Assembly: GCA_003240695.1 (NCBI GenBank)
Contig: QFNC01000024.1
Coordinates: 1-64,000 of the forward strand
Length of the DNA: 64,000 nucleotides
DNA from: Pseudoxanthomonas suwonensis
Lineage (GTDB): Bacteria; Pseudomonadota; Gammaproteobacteria; Xanthomonadales; Xanthomonadaceae
Direction of reading: 5' to 3'
The notes below the pieces were generated by a model. It worked only from the letters and a program-made list of their open reading frames with translations. It did not search any database and was not told where the DNA came from. The translations under genes were made by a program, and so were the position numbers. Shown in pieces: positions 17,860-26,573 of this stretch (position 1 is its first letter; each line of letters begins with the position of its first letter).

Positions 17860-18232
17860 GGCGGAGCCGGCCGATAAGCCGGGTTCTGTCGGGGACAGTC
17901 ATTCCTCTAGGTAGTGCGTCACCGCACTGCTCAAGCAGCCTACCCGGACCCGACGCGGGCCGCGTCATGGGGTCCCTATTCGGCCTTGCTCCCGGTGGGG
18001 TTTGCCGTGCCGGTCCGTTGCCGGACTCGCGGTGCGCTCTTACCGCACCATTTCACCCTTGCCTGTGCCCTGCACTCCGAAGAATGCCGGGCCATCGGCG
18101 GTATCTTTCTGTTGCACTGTCCGTCGGCTCGCGCCGCCCAGGCGTTACCTGGCACCGTGCCCTGTGGAGCCCGGACTTTCCTCGGCATCGCATGCGAACA
18201 TGGATGACGCGACTGTCTGGCCGGCTCCGCCG
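17860..18232 (-). ncRNA. rnpB: RNase P RNA, bacterial type A
   Basis: The catalytic RNA that matures the 5' ends of tRNAs. On the minus strand the gene begins in the P1 strand GGCGGAGCCGGCC, followed by AGACAGTCGC, and ends with the CGGCTTATCGGCCGGCTCC region, whose last bases pair with the start. Conserved core pieces seen in reverse complement include GATAAGCCGGGTTCTGTCG, CAAGCAGCCTACCCG, GCGCTCTTACCGCACC, CCCAGGCGTTACCTGGCA and GAGCCCGGACTTTCCTC. Length about 370 bases. Exact ends are estimated from the P1 helix. The location between mraZ and rsmI is typical of related genomes. Confidence 0.95.
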
Positions 18233-18382
18233 TGGCCATTGTCGCATGCGCCATGCCGGTTCGGAGGCTCGCCCGCGAGAACACGCCGGCACGATGGCAT
18301 GCAAGCCCATCCGGATGGCCGGTGCGGCCGCCTGTCTGCGTTTGCTGCATCATCGTCCAACCGATCTCAAGGAAACCCGGCA

Positions 18383-18865
18383 ATGGGAAGCACCCGCAGA
18401 CTGTCCAACGCAGCGTCATTCCTGCACCACTACCTCGACTACGACACCTACACCGGCAGCGATGTCTGGCGGCTGATCGGCGGCTCGCTGGATGACACCT
18501 ACGGCCCCGATTCGCCGGGGGGCACCCAGAACAGCTGCGCCGCGCGTGCCAGCTATGCGCTGAACCGCTGCGGCTGCGCCATCCCGCGCGGCACTGCCGG
18601 TGCCAATCGCAACTGGAATGGGGATGACAAGCGCTACATCCTGTCCGCGCGGCAGATGAATGCCTATCTGCGCAAGGCCTACGGCCCGCCGGCGCGTACC
18701 CTGCAGGACGCCGTGCAACTCGGCCTGCTGCGGCACGAACTGGGCGAGGATGGCGTCGCCATCGTGTCCTCCACCGGTCACGTGGCCGTGGTCACCGGCA
18801 CCTATGCCGACCGATACGTGGCACATTACCTGGGCGATGTGTGGATCTTCGCCACGGTGCAATGA
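18383..18865 (+). CDS. Tae4-type peptidoglycan amidase (T6SS effector family)
   Basis: 160 residues. Tae4 enzymes are NlpC/P60-like amidases, delivered into the periplasm of rival bacteria by type VI secretion, that cut the peptide stem. The catalytic cysteine is C52 in QNSCAARASYALN, the histidine is H133 in STGHVAVV, and D143 ten residues later fits the third catalytic position. There is no signal peptide, as expected for an injected effector. AAGGA precedes the ATG at 18383. The next gene starts one base after the stop and encodes a secreted protein, the usual place for immunity. No T6SS structural gene is in this window. Confidence 0.8.
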   Translation: MGSTRRLSNAASFLHHYLDYDTYTGSDVWRLIGGSLDDTYGPDSPGGTQNSCAARASYALNRCGCAIPRGTAGANRNWNGDDKRYILSARQMNAYLRKAYGPPARTLQDAVQLGLLRHELGEDGVAIVSSTGHVAVVTGTYADRYVAHYLGDVWIFATVQ

Positions 18866-18866
18866 C

Positions 18867-19565
18867 ATGTTGCAATCGCTGCTGGCCGCATGGGCCATCC
18901 TGTGTGGCCAGGCTGCCGTCGTCGCGGTGGCGCAGCCGCTGCCACCGCGGCAGGTCGCCCCGATGATCGCAGCAGCGCTGGCCGAGCGCCACGTGCTGGA
19001 GGCCACACTGGCATCCGGCGTGCGCGTCAGCCATGCCGTGTACCGTCGCGAACGGCTGGGCGGACGCTGGCTGCTGCAGCTGCGCCGCCAGTCCGGCCTG
19101 ACCATCACCGCCCGCGATGGCACTGCGCTGCAGGCGTTGCGGCAGGACGACTTCGACGCACTCGCATCGCGACTGCTCGCCATCATCGCGCAGCAGCATG
19201 GCGGGCGCCTGGATGCCATCCAGATCGACGCCACCCTGATCGAACCGGTCTGGCGCGGCTGGGTGCGTCATGCGCGGCAACGGCACATCGCCCCCGCGGC
19301 GCGCACGCCATCGGCACTGCAGGACGAGATGCGCGACTACCTCGCCGCGCAGCCCGCACTCGATCGGCTGTGCAGGCAGGTCGCCGGCCTGCAGCGATCC
19401 TGCGCACCCGGTCCGGTGTCGCTGGACCCGCCGACCTTCAAGCCGGAAGACCGCCATCGCCCGCGCGGCGCCGCCATCCAGCTGCCTGGTGCCGGCTTCC
19501 AGACCGATGGGCTGTGGTTCTCCGTCGATCTGGTCGCACGAAACCCCGCGCCTTCCGGCCACTGA
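18867..19565 (+). CDS. Secreted protein next to the Tae4 amidase, candidate immunity protein
   Basis: 232 residues with an N-terminal signal peptide (hydrophobic 3-20, likely cleaved after AVA at about 22). I recognise no domain. Two cysteines in CRQVAGLQRSC could form a disulfide, and the C-terminus is proline/arginine-rich and then hydrophobic. The start is one base after the amidase stop, implying co-expression. Tae4 effectors are normally paired with small periplasmic Tai4 immunity proteins; this product is secreted but about twice as long and shows no clear Tai4 motif. The immunity role is inferred from position and signal peptide only. Confidence 0.6.
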   Translation: MLQSLLAAWAILCGQAAVVAVAQPLPPRQVAPMIAAALAERHVLEATLASGVRVSHAVYRRERLGGRWLLQLRRQSGLTITARDGTALQALRQDDFDALASRLLAIIAQQHGGRLDAIQIDATLIEPVWRGWVRHARQRHIAPAARTPSALQDEMRDYLAAQPALDRLCRQVAGLQRSCAPGPVSLDPPTFKPEDRHRPRGAAIQLPGAGFQTDGLWFSVDLVARNPAPSGH

Positions 19566-19595
19566 AGCATTGCGCCATCTGCCTGTGTCGGCGGT

Positions 19596-20094
19596 ATGCT
19601 GGCGCTGTCCTCCACCGGGGCATCCCCAGGCCGACCATCCGCCTGCTCACCGCGATTGCGCTGTCGGCACTGTTGTCGATCGGCTGCAGCATGGCGCCGC
19701 CAGGGCCGAATCGCCAGCACTCGACCCCATTCTCCAGTCCCATCTGGATGCGATCCGCAACCGCGATCTGGACCGCCTGATGGCCACGGTGACCGCCGGC
19801 GAGACCCTGCTCACGGTGCTGCCCAACGGCAAGAAACTGGACGGTCGCCAGGCGTACCGCGACCTGCACGTGGACTGGTTCGCCGACCCCGGCTGGCGCA
19901 TGCAGCTGGAGCAAGCGCATCGACAGGTGCGCAGCGACACCGCCATCGTGCTGTTGCGTTACGGGTAGTGGCGAGGCGATGCCGAGGGACGCGAGTCCCT
20001 GGCGCGCAATGCCTGGATGACACTGGTGTTCGCGCGCGAGGATGGCCAGTGGCGGCTGGTGTACGATCAGAACACCATCATTCCGCAGGATTAG
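19596..20094 (+). pseudogene. Broken lipoprotein gene with a SnoaL/DUF4440-like body
   Basis: Two lesions are visible. A lipoprotein signal (LLTAIALSALLSIGCS) is read in one frame around 19640-19690, but the body (LDPILQSHLDAIRNRDLDRL, then TVLPNGKKLDGRQAYRDLH) is in another, so a shift occurred near 19695-19715. The body then meets an in-frame TAG at 19966-19968 and continues in the same frame as a coherent C-terminus (ARNAWMTLVFAREDGQWRLV) to TAG at 20092-20094. The pattern of a charged helix followed by WR-V-YDQN is typical of NTF2-like small domains. The true start is unclear. The last three bases overlap the rsmI stop. Confidence 0.65.
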
Positions 20095-20912
20095 CCGCGA
20101 TACAGCGCCTTGCGCGGTGCGCCGCTCAGATCGGCCGCCAGTTTGGCTGCCTTCGACGGCGGCAGATGTTCAGCCAGTTTGTCGAACAGCATCCGGCCGT
20201 GGCGCAGGCGGCGCTCGGCATCGTCGTCGGCCCCGGCCAGCAGCAGCACGAATTCGCCCTTGCGCTGGTTGGCATCGGCCTGCAGCGTTGCCGACAGCTG
20301 CTGCAGCGTGCCATCCAGCACGGTTTCGAACAGCTTGGTCAGCTCGCGCGCGAGCACCGCGCGGCGTTCGCCGCCCAGCACGGCCACCGCATCGGCCAGC
20401 GTGTCCTGGATGCGATGCGCGGATTCGTACAGCACGACAGTGCGCGACTCGTCCGCCAGTGCCTGCAGGCGCTCGCGCCGCGCACCCGCCTTGGCCGGCA
20501 GGAACCCTTCGAACACGAAGCGGTCGCTGGGCAGGCCGGCCACGCTCAGCGCGGCCACGAACGCGCACGGCCCGGGCACCGGACTGACCCGGATCCCGGC
20601 CGCACGCGCGGCCTGCACAAGCCGGAATCCGGGGTCGCTGATCAACGGCGTGCCGGCGTCGGACACCAGCGCCAGCGATTGCCCCTGCAGCAGGCGCTGC
20701 ACCAGCTGCTCAGCCATTGCCGCTTCGTTGTGCTCGTGCAGTGCCAGCAGCGGCGTGTCGATGCCCAGCTGCTGCAGCAGCGGTCGGGTGTGGCGGGTGT
20801 CCTCGGCGCAGATCGCGTCCACGTCGCGCAACACCTGCTGCGCACGCGGCGACAGATCGCCGCGGTTGCCGATCGGGGTTGCCACCACATGCAAGGTACC
20901 ACCGGATGTCAT
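20091..20912 (-). CDS. rsmI: 16S rRNA (cytidine1402-2'-O)-methyltransferase RsmI
   Basis: 273 residues. Tetrapyrrole-methylase-fold enzyme that methylates the ribose of C1402, the nucleotide also modified by RsmH. Marks are VATPIGNRGDLSPRA at the N-terminus, CAEDTRHT, LVSDAGTPLISDPG and PVPGPCAFVAALSVAGLP. The start at 20912 (MTSGGTLHV) is the first sensible ATG. It is divergent from lpoA with 63 bases between them. Confidence 0.95.
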   Translation of the reverse strand: MTSGGTLHVVATPIGNRGDLSPRAQQVLRDVDAICAEDTRHTRPLLQQLGIDTPLLALHEHNEAAMAEQLVQRLLQGQSLALVSDAGTPLISDPGFRLVQAARAAGIRVSPVPGPCAFVAALSVAGLPSDRFVFEGFLPAKAGARRERLQALADESRTVVLYESAHRIQDTLADAVAVLGGERRAVLARELTKLFETVLDGTLQQLSATLQADANQRKGEFVLLLAGADDDAERRLRHGRMLFDKLAEHLPPSKAAKLAADLSGAPRKALYRG

Positions 20913-20975
20913 CACGCCATTCCCATGCCATCGAACCGGTAGAATCCTACCGTCCCGCAGCATCGGTGGCCCGGC

Positions 20976-22352
20976 ATGTCGTTTCGATTCCCGCTTCGCG
21001 TTTCCGCTGTTCTCGCCTTGGCCCTGCTGGCGATGTCCGGCTGCAGCACCGTGCAGGTCAGCCCGCAGCAGCCGGGGGAACGCGCCGTCCGCCACGAGCA
21101 GCACCCGGCCATCGCCGAAGCCGCCACCCTCGCCGAACAGGACGCCACCCTGACCGGCAGTGCCCGCAGCGCCAATGCCCAAGCCATCCGGCGCCTGCTG
21201 ACCGGGCTGGACGATGCCGCCCTGCAACGCGAAGCCGACGCACTGCCGGCCGAGCACGCGCTGTATCCCTTCGTCGGGCAGGAACTCATTGCCCGGCGGC
21301 TGCCGCTGCCCAAGCCGTTCGCGCGCGGCAACTGGCAGTTCGATGCCGGCAACCGGCCTGCAGCCGACCGCGACGGCTATCGCCCACCGATGAAACTCGG
21401 GGTGCTGCTGCCGATGACCGGCAGTCTGGCCGCCGCGGCCGCGCCTGTGCGCGACGGTTTACTGGCCGGTTACTACGGCGAGCTGCGCCGACGCCCTGAC
21501 ATCACCTTCTACGACACCGCCGCCGGTGCCAGCGCCGCTTACGACCGCGCGGTCGCCGACGGCAACGACTTCGTGGTTGGACCGCTGGGTCGCGAGGAAG
21601 TCACCGCCCTGTTCGGCCGCAGCGACCTGAGCGTGCCGGTGCTGGCGCTGAACCGCGGCAGCAATCTGCCGCCGCGCGGCAGTGCCAGCTTCTCGCTGTC
21701 GCCGGAGGACGAAGGCGTCGCCGCGGCCAATTACCTGCTGGCGCGCGGTGCCAGGCGCGTGCTGCTGATCGGCGGTGCTGACGACACCCAGCGCCGGGCC
21801 CTGCTGGCCTTCCGCGAGCACCTGTTGCAGCGCGGCGGGACCGTGACCGACACCCTCAGCGAAGGCGTGGCCGACTTCACCGCCGCCGCCCAGCGCGAAG
21901 GCGGCGTGGATGGCATCTTCCTGGCCCTGCGCGGCAGTGCCGCCCGCACCGTGATGCCGAAGCTGGCGGAGGCCGGACTTGCCGGAAAACTGCGCGTGGC
22001 CACCTCCGCACTGGCATCGGGGACCGGCAAGGCGGCCGATGATGCCGCGCTGGACGGCATCGCCTTCCCCACCGAAGCCTGGGAGGTTCGGGGTGCGCCC
22101 GGGCTGCCGTCGCACACCAGCGTGGCCGGCGTGCTGCCCACCGCACGCGGCCCCGCGGCGCGGCTGTTCGCCTTCGGTTACGACGCCTGGCGCATCACCG
22201 ACTTCCTGGAAAAGCTGGCGCTGACCCCCGATGCCGACCTGCCCGGTGCCACCGGCGACCTGTCGCTGGATGGCTTCGGCAACATCGTACGCCGACCGGC
22301 CTGGTCCACCTTCAGCGGCGGCAGGGTGATTCCGCTGCCCGATGCCCGCTGA
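20976..22352 (+). CDS. lpoA: Penicillin-binding protein activator, LpoA/LppC family
   Basis: 458 residues. An outer-membrane lipoprotein that activates the peptidoglycan synthase PBP1A in E. coli. The lipobox LAMSGC ends near residue 24. A short helical part (about 35-120) is followed by a periplasmic-binding-protein type I fold (KLGVLLPMTGSLAAAAAPVRDG, then FVVGPLGREEV). It is shorter than E. coli LpoA (about 678) because the N-terminal TPR region is reduced. A TAGAAT -10-like hexamer lies at 20940-20945, 30 bases before the ATG. It overlaps yraN by 11 bases. Confidence 0.88.
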   Translation: MSFRFPLRVSAVLALALLAMSGCSTVQVSPQQPGERAVRHEQHPAIAEAATLAEQDATLTGSARSANAQAIRRLLTGLDDAALQREADALPAEHALYPFVGQELIARRLPLPKPFARGNWQFDAGNRPAADRDGYRPPMKLGVLLPMTGSLAAAAAPVRDGLLAGYYGELRRRPDITFYDTAAGASAAYDRAVADGNDFVVGPLGREEVTALFGRSDLSVPVLALNRGSNLPPRGSASFSLSPEDEGVAAANYLLARGARRVLLIGGADDTQRRALLAFREHLLQRGGTVTDTLSEGVADFTAAAQREGGVDGIFLALRGSAARTVMPKLAEAGLAGKLRVATSALASGTGKAADDAALDGIAFPTEAWEVRGAPGLPSHTSVAGVLPTARGPAARLFAFGYDAWRITDFLEKLALTPDADLPGATGDLSLDGFGNIVRRPAWSTFSGGRVIPLPDAR

Positions 22353-22725
22353 GCACGGCTCGCGCGGTGCAACGGCCGAAGCCGCTGCGCTGGACCATCT
22401 CCTGCACGCCGGCCTGCGACTGATCGAGGCCAACGTCCGCGCCGGCCATGGCGAACTGGACCTGGTGATGCTGGATGCGCGCCGCGCGGAACGACCGACG
22501 CTGGTGTTCGTGGAGGTGCGGCACCGCGATCACGGCGCATTCGGCGGCGCGGTCGCCTCGGTGGATGCACGCAAGCAGGCGAAACTGATCCGCGCGGCTG
22601 AAGGCTACCTGGCGCTGCATCCGCAGCACGCACGCCTGCCATGCCGCTTCGACGTGGTCGGCAGCAGCGGCACCGCTCCGCATCTGCAACTGGATTGGCT
22701 GCAGGACGCGTTCCGCGCCGGATAA
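22342..22725 (+). CDS. yraN: YraN family protein (UPF0102)
   Basis: 127 residues. A small nuclease-fold protein of unknown physiological role that normally sits after lpoA. The conserved pattern appears as ANVRAGHGELDLVMLD, then TLVFVEVRHR, consistent with a PD-(D/E)xK-like core (E, D, and E-V-R). The ATG lies inside the end of lpoA, so translation is probably coupled. Confidence 0.88.
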   Translation: MPAEHGSRGATAEAAALDHLLHAGLRLIEANVRAGHGELDLVMLDARRAERPTLVFVEVRHRDHGAFGGAVASVDARKQAKLIRAAEGYLALHPQHARLPCRFDVVGSSGTAPHLQLDWLQDAFRAG

Positions 22726-22744
22726 GTCCGGCACAGCGCGCGAT

Positions 22745-24769
22745 TCAGCGCTTGTCCGCCGATTGCCGCGGCGCCGTTTCCGGCTCGGCCGACGGAAACA
22801 GGAACTCCCACGGCGCCACCATCAATTTTCCGATCAGCGCCCGCAGCATGCCCAGCGGGTCGGAGATGCGCAGGCCGCGTGCGCGCAGCCCCACCATCAA
22901 CGCCAGGCTGAAACTGACCAGCAGGTTCATGCCGCCGATCATCAGCACGAACAGCAGATGCACCATGAAGTCGAACCAGCCGGCCAGCGTCGCGAATCCC
23001 AGGTTCGCAGCCGAGAAGGCCACATGCCGGATGTCGATGGGCAGCCCCAGCACCGCGCCGAAGAATCCGGTCATGCCCAGCAGCACGCCGAACAGGAAAT
23101 TGCCCCACAGCGCGCCGTAGTGCTTCGCCAGGTAATCGCCGATGCGCTCCCTCCGCGAGTCGGACAGCAGCCGGCGCAGCAGCGGATGGCCGATGAAACG
23201 CTCGCGCAGCCCCAGCAGCTGGAAGCGGTTGTCGAAATAACCGGCGATCAGTCCGGACAGGAACAACCACACCCCGGCGATGGCCGCATGCAGCAGCGCC
23301 AGCCCCGCGAACGGCTGAAGCGTGTGCAGCACGTAGCCGTTGGTCGCATGGTCCAGCAGCGGTTTCGACCAGGAAAACGCGTGGATCCAGGCGATCGTGC
23401 CGGCCAGCGCCAGCGCCACGCTGACATTGCCCACGATGGCGATGAACTGCGAGCGGCTGACCTGCGCGACGAGATCGACGATGGCCACCGGATTGGCGCG
23501 CGCATTCGGTGCACGCTCGATGGCATCGGCGATGTAGGCCGCCGTCATCGCCGGCTGCTTGGTGGCCACGGTGAATCCCAGCACATGGATCAGCACGAAT
23601 CCCAGCCCGTAGTTCAGGCTGAACAGCAGCGACTGCACCAGCATCGGATACCCGGCCGCATCGATCTGCAGTTTCAGCAGTGCCATGAACGGGATGACCA
23701 GGCCCGCACCGGCCGCCTTCAGCAGCATGCGACCGTAACTGGCGCGATCGCTGGTGACGTAGTGCTCGCCGTGCCCGCTGACGTTGTTGGACACCTTGCG
23801 CGCCATCAACCCGATGTTCTGCCGCCACAGCGCCGCGGCACTGTCGCGTTGCAGGGCACCCACGGCCATGTCGCGGAACAGCCCGGCGGCGGCCGCGCGC
23901 GCGGCATCACGCGCCTGCACATCATCGTTCACGATGTCCAGCACGATGCCGATGCGTCGCAGCGTCTGCTGCAGCCGCTCCAGCAGGTAGGTCAGACCGA
24001 TGCTGGCACCGGCGCCCAGGCTGCGCCTGCGATAGGCCTCCACCGCACGCTGCGACTGGTCCAGCAGCACGCGCAGATGCGCATCGTCGTGCAGGGCCGC
24101 TTCGTCTCCGTCGAGCACGGCATGCCGATGGGCCACGAACACCGCCATTTCGCGCTGCAGGGCACTGAACGGCGACTCGCGTTCCAGGATTTTCCGGTCC
24201 AGCCGCAGCAGGTCGTCCTCCAGCTCCTCGGCAGACACCCAGACGGCCATTTTTTCCAGTGCAGCCAGCAGTTGCCGGGACCAGTGTGCCGGCAGCGCAC
24301 GTTGTTTTCCGAATGCGTCGGTGCGCAGCTGCCGGAACAGCTCCAGCCACTGGTCCTCGCGCACGACCGCGATCCAGTCGGCATCCTCACGCACGAACAC
24401 CTGCCGCAACGCGTCCGAGAGGTGCTGCGGATCCACCGGCGGCGGATTCACGGTGTCGTAGAGACGGCGACGCAATTCGTGCACGAAGCCCTTGCGCGCC
24501 AGCACGCCCACCTGGCCGATGGCCATCACCAGATTCAGCTGCTGCAGCCACGGCGTCAGGCTGTGCACGAGGTGATCGCGCAGTTCCGGGCTGGCTTGCA
24601 GGGCAGCGGCCAGGCGCGCCTGCCGCGCATCGAATTGCCGCTGCACCGCGTCGTCCTCGGCCATGCCGGGACGCAGCAAGGCGATGATGCCGCGCAGCAG
24701 CCGCAACGGATCGCCGGCGTCCAGTTGCAGCAGCTGCTGTGCCAGGGCGGCAGCCGGGAGCTGATTCAT
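22745..24769 (-). CDS. Membrane protein annotated as Gcr-type site-specific recombinase family
   Basis: 674 residues. The N-terminal half (about 1-330) is soluble and helical; the C-terminal half holds about seven hydrophobic segments (from LVIPFMALLKLQIDAAGYP onward). The protein matches the family historically called site-specific recombinase Gcr (PF10136), common in beta- and gammaproteobacteria. Such a membrane topology does not fit a DNA recombinase, and no tyrosine or serine recombinase motif is visible, so the name should not be read as function. The start at 24769 (MNQLPAAAL) is preferred; GTG immediately before it is an alternative. No strong ribosome-binding site. Confidence 0.8.
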   Translation of the reverse strand: MNQLPAAALAQQLLQLDAGDPLRLLRGIIALLRPGMAEDDAVQRQFDARQARLAAALQASPELRDHLVHSLTPWLQQLNLVMAIGQVGVLARKGFVHELRRRLYDTVNPPPVDPQHLSDALRQVFVREDADWIAVVREDQWLELFRQLRTDAFGKQRALPAHWSRQLLAALEKMAVWVSAEELEDDLLRLDRKILERESPFSALQREMAVFVAHRHAVLDGDEAALHDDAHLRVLLDQSQRAVEAYRRRSLGAGASIGLTYLLERLQQTLRRIGIVLDIVNDDVQARDAARAAAAGLFRDMAVGALQRDSAAALWRQNIGLMARKVSNNVSGHGEHYVTSDRASYGRMLLKAAGAGLVIPFMALLKLQIDAAGYPMLVQSLLFSLNYGLGFVLIHVLGFTVATKQPAMTAAYIADAIERAPNARANPVAIVDLVAQVSRSQFIAIVGNVSVALALAGTIAWIHAFSWSKPLLDHATNGYVLHTLQPFAGLALLHAAIAGVWLFLSGLIAGYFDNRFQLLGLRERFIGHPLLRRLLSDSRRERIGDYLAKHYGALWGNFLFGVLLGMTGFFGAVLGLPIDIRHVAFSAANLGFATLAGWFDFMVHLLFVLMIGGMNLLVSFSLALMVGLRARGLRISDPLGMLRALIGKLMVAPWEFLFPSAEPETAPRQSADKR

Positions 24770-24848
24770 CACGCACGATCTGCTGGGCGCGCCATCATGC
24801 CACGGACGCCGGGTCGCCCGCCTCGTGCGCGGCACCGGGGACGCGGAC

Positions 24849-24854
24849 TAGAAT
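24849..24854 (+). promoter_or_regulatory. -10 hexamer TAGAAT giving a possibly leaderless Nudix transcript
   Basis: CTAGAATCGG is 6 bases before the ATG at 24861. With standard spacing, transcription would start at the A of the ATG. No ribosome-binding site fits in between. No convincing -35 was found. Confidence 0.3.
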
Positions 24855-24860
24855 CGGCGC

Positions 24861-25406
24861 ATGTCCGATGATCCCGTCACCCTGCACGAAGGCCGCTGGC
24901 TGCGCCTGCGCCGGCGCGGCACCTGGGAATACTGCGAACGCACCACCGGCCGCGACGGCATGGCGGTGATCATCGTCGCGGTCACGCCCGACGACGAAGT
25001 GCTGTTCGTGGAGCAGTTCCGCCAGCCGCTGCAGGCCAGCACCATCGAAATGCCGGCCGGGCTGGTCGGCGATGACCATGACGATGACACCCTGCAGCAA
25101 GCCGCCCGCCGCGAACTGGTCGAGGAAACCGGCTGGGAGCCGCGGCAGGTCGACGTGCTGCTGACCGGCCCCACCTCGTCGGGGATGAGCAACGAACGGA
25201 TCGCGTTCGTGCGGGCGCGCGATCTGCAGCGCGTCGGTCCCGGCGGCGGCGTGGCGGGCGAAAACATCACGGTGCATGCCGTCCCGCGCGCGACTGCGCC
25301 GGCCTGGTTTATGCAGCAGCAGGCCCGCGGCTGCGAACTGGACCTGAAGCTGTGGGCCGGACTGTGGATGATCGACCGCAATCCGGACGGCAGCCCGGTT
25401 GCCTGA
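24861..25406 (+). CDS. Nudix hydrolase, ADP-ribose pyrophosphatase-like
   Basis: 181 residues. Hydrolyses a nucleoside diphosphate linked to another moiety, most likely ADP-ribose or a nucleotide sugar. The Nudix box spans about 70-92: glycine at 70, aspartate 76 where the consensus has glutamate, then RELVEETGW at 84-92 holding the metal-binding glutamates. VEQFRQPLQASTIEMPAG before it is typical of the ADP-ribose branch. Transcribed divergently from the Gcr-type gene; ppk2 follows. Confidence 0.88.
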   Translation: MSDDPVTLHEGRWLRLRRRGTWEYCERTTGRDGMAVIIVAVTPDDEVLFVEQFRQPLQASTIEMPAGLVGDDHDDDTLQQAARRELVEETGWEPRQVDVLLTGPTSSGMSNERIAFVRARDLQRVGPGGGVAGENITVHAVPRATAPAWFMQQQARGCELDLKLWAGLWMIDRNPDGSPVA

Positions 25407-25482
25407 GCGGCGCATTTGCGTTCGAGCAGGATCCACTCAGGCGTGCTGCGGCATGATGCACATCACCCAGCACGGAGTTCCC

Positions 25483-26553
25483 ATGGCCACCCGCACGCCG
25501 TCCGCACCCGACCAGCCCGCCGGCAAGCGCACCGGCACCTCCAAACCGGCCGGCAAGCGCGCGCGGCGCAAGACGACTGCGCCGACGGATGACCTGGCCG
25601 CAGCGGCGGTGGCGCGGAACGAAGCCGCCCGCCGCGTGGATGCCGACCCGCCGGACCGGATCCCGCCGCTGGGCGTGTCGCCCGATGCCTTGGGGATATC
25701 GGAGGAATCGGCGCGCCGGATGAAGGCATTGCCGCCCAGTGGCGAAGACAGTGCCAGTGCGCCGCTGCCGGAGGATTACCCCTATCGCCAGCGCATGCGC
25801 CGCGGCGAATACGAGGCCGAGAAGAAGAAACTGCAGATCGAGCTGCTGAAGGTGCAGAGCTGGGTGAAGGACACCGGCCAGCGCATCGTGATGCTGTTCG
25901 AGGGCCGCGACGCCGCCGGCAAGGGCGGTACCATCAAGCGCTTCACCGAACATCTGAATCCGCGCGGCGCCCGCGTGGTGGCGCTGGAAAAACCCAGCGA
26001 CCGCGAGCGCGGGCAGTGGTATTTCCAGCGCTACATCAACCATCTGCCCACCTACGGCGAGATCGTGCTGTTCGACCGCAGCTGGTACAACCGTGCCGGC
26101 GTGGAACGGGTGATGGGCTTCTGCAGTCCGGCCGAGTACCTGGAGTTCCTGCGCGAGGCGCCGGAGTTCGAGCGCATGCTGGTGCGCAGCGGCGTGCGCC
26201 TGTACAAGTTCTGGTTCTCGGTGAGCCGGCAGGAGCAGCTGCGCCGCTTCAATTCGCGCCGCACCGACCCGCTGAAGCACTGGAAGCTGTCGCCGATCGA
26301 CATCCAGTCGCTTGACATGTGGGACGCCTACACCGAGGCCAAGGAGGCGATGTTCTTCCACACCGACACTGCCGACGCGCCGTGGACGGTCATCAAGTCA
26401 GACGACAAGAAGCGCGCGCGACTGAACTGCATGCGCCATGTTCTGGGCACCCTGCCCTACCCGGGCCGCGATCGGCAGGTGGCAGTGGCGGCCGATCCGC
26501 TCATCGTGGGTTCGGCCGCGCAGGTGTTGACCGGCGAGTCCGTGCCCCGCTGA
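25483..26553 (+). CDS. ppk2: Polyphosphate kinase 2 family protein
   Basis: 356 residues. PPK2 enzymes transfer phosphate between polyphosphate and nucleotides. Walker A is GRDAAGKGG at 141-149, followed by KRFTEHLNPRGARVVAL, and the Walker B/lid region is LFDRSWYNRAGVERVMGFC. PKHWKLSP and the MWDAYTEAKEAMFFHT stretch are also family features. The first 85 residues are a basic, alanine/proline-rich extension outside the catalytic domain. The start at 25483 has GGAG upstream; an ATG 28 codons earlier lacks support. Confidence 0.93.
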   Translation: MATRTPSAPDQPAGKRTGTSKPAGKRARRKTTAPTDDLAAAAVARNEAARRVDADPPDRIPPLGVSPDALGISEESARRMKALPPSGEDSASAPLPEDYPYRQRMRRGEYEAEKKKLQIELLKVQSWVKDTGQRIVMLFEGRDAAGKGGTIKRFTEHLNPRGARVVALEKPSDRERGQWYFQRYINHLPTYGEIVLFDRSWYNRAGVERVMGFCSPAEYLEFLREAPEFERMLVRSGVRLYKFWFSVSRQEQLRRFNSRRTDPLKHWKLSPIDIQSLDMWDAYTEAKEAMFFHTDTADAPWTVIKSDDKKRARLNCMRHVLGTLPYPGRDRQVAVAADPLIVGSAAQVLTGESVPR

Positions 26554-26573
26554 ACCGAGCCGCGCACGGCCCG

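Noticed and set aside
19966..19968. Recoded amber codon in the lipoprotein gene
   Set aside because: No pyrrolysine or selenocysteine context, and the same gene also carries a frameshift, so decay is simpler.
22745..24769. Site-specific recombinase label as evidence for a mobile element
   Set aside because: No recombinase catalytic motif, a membrane-spanning C-terminal half and no flanking repeats; the label is historical.
22763..24871. 702-codon frame opposite the Gcr-type gene
   Set aside because: Gln/His-rich shadow; the minus-strand frame has membrane helices and family similarity.
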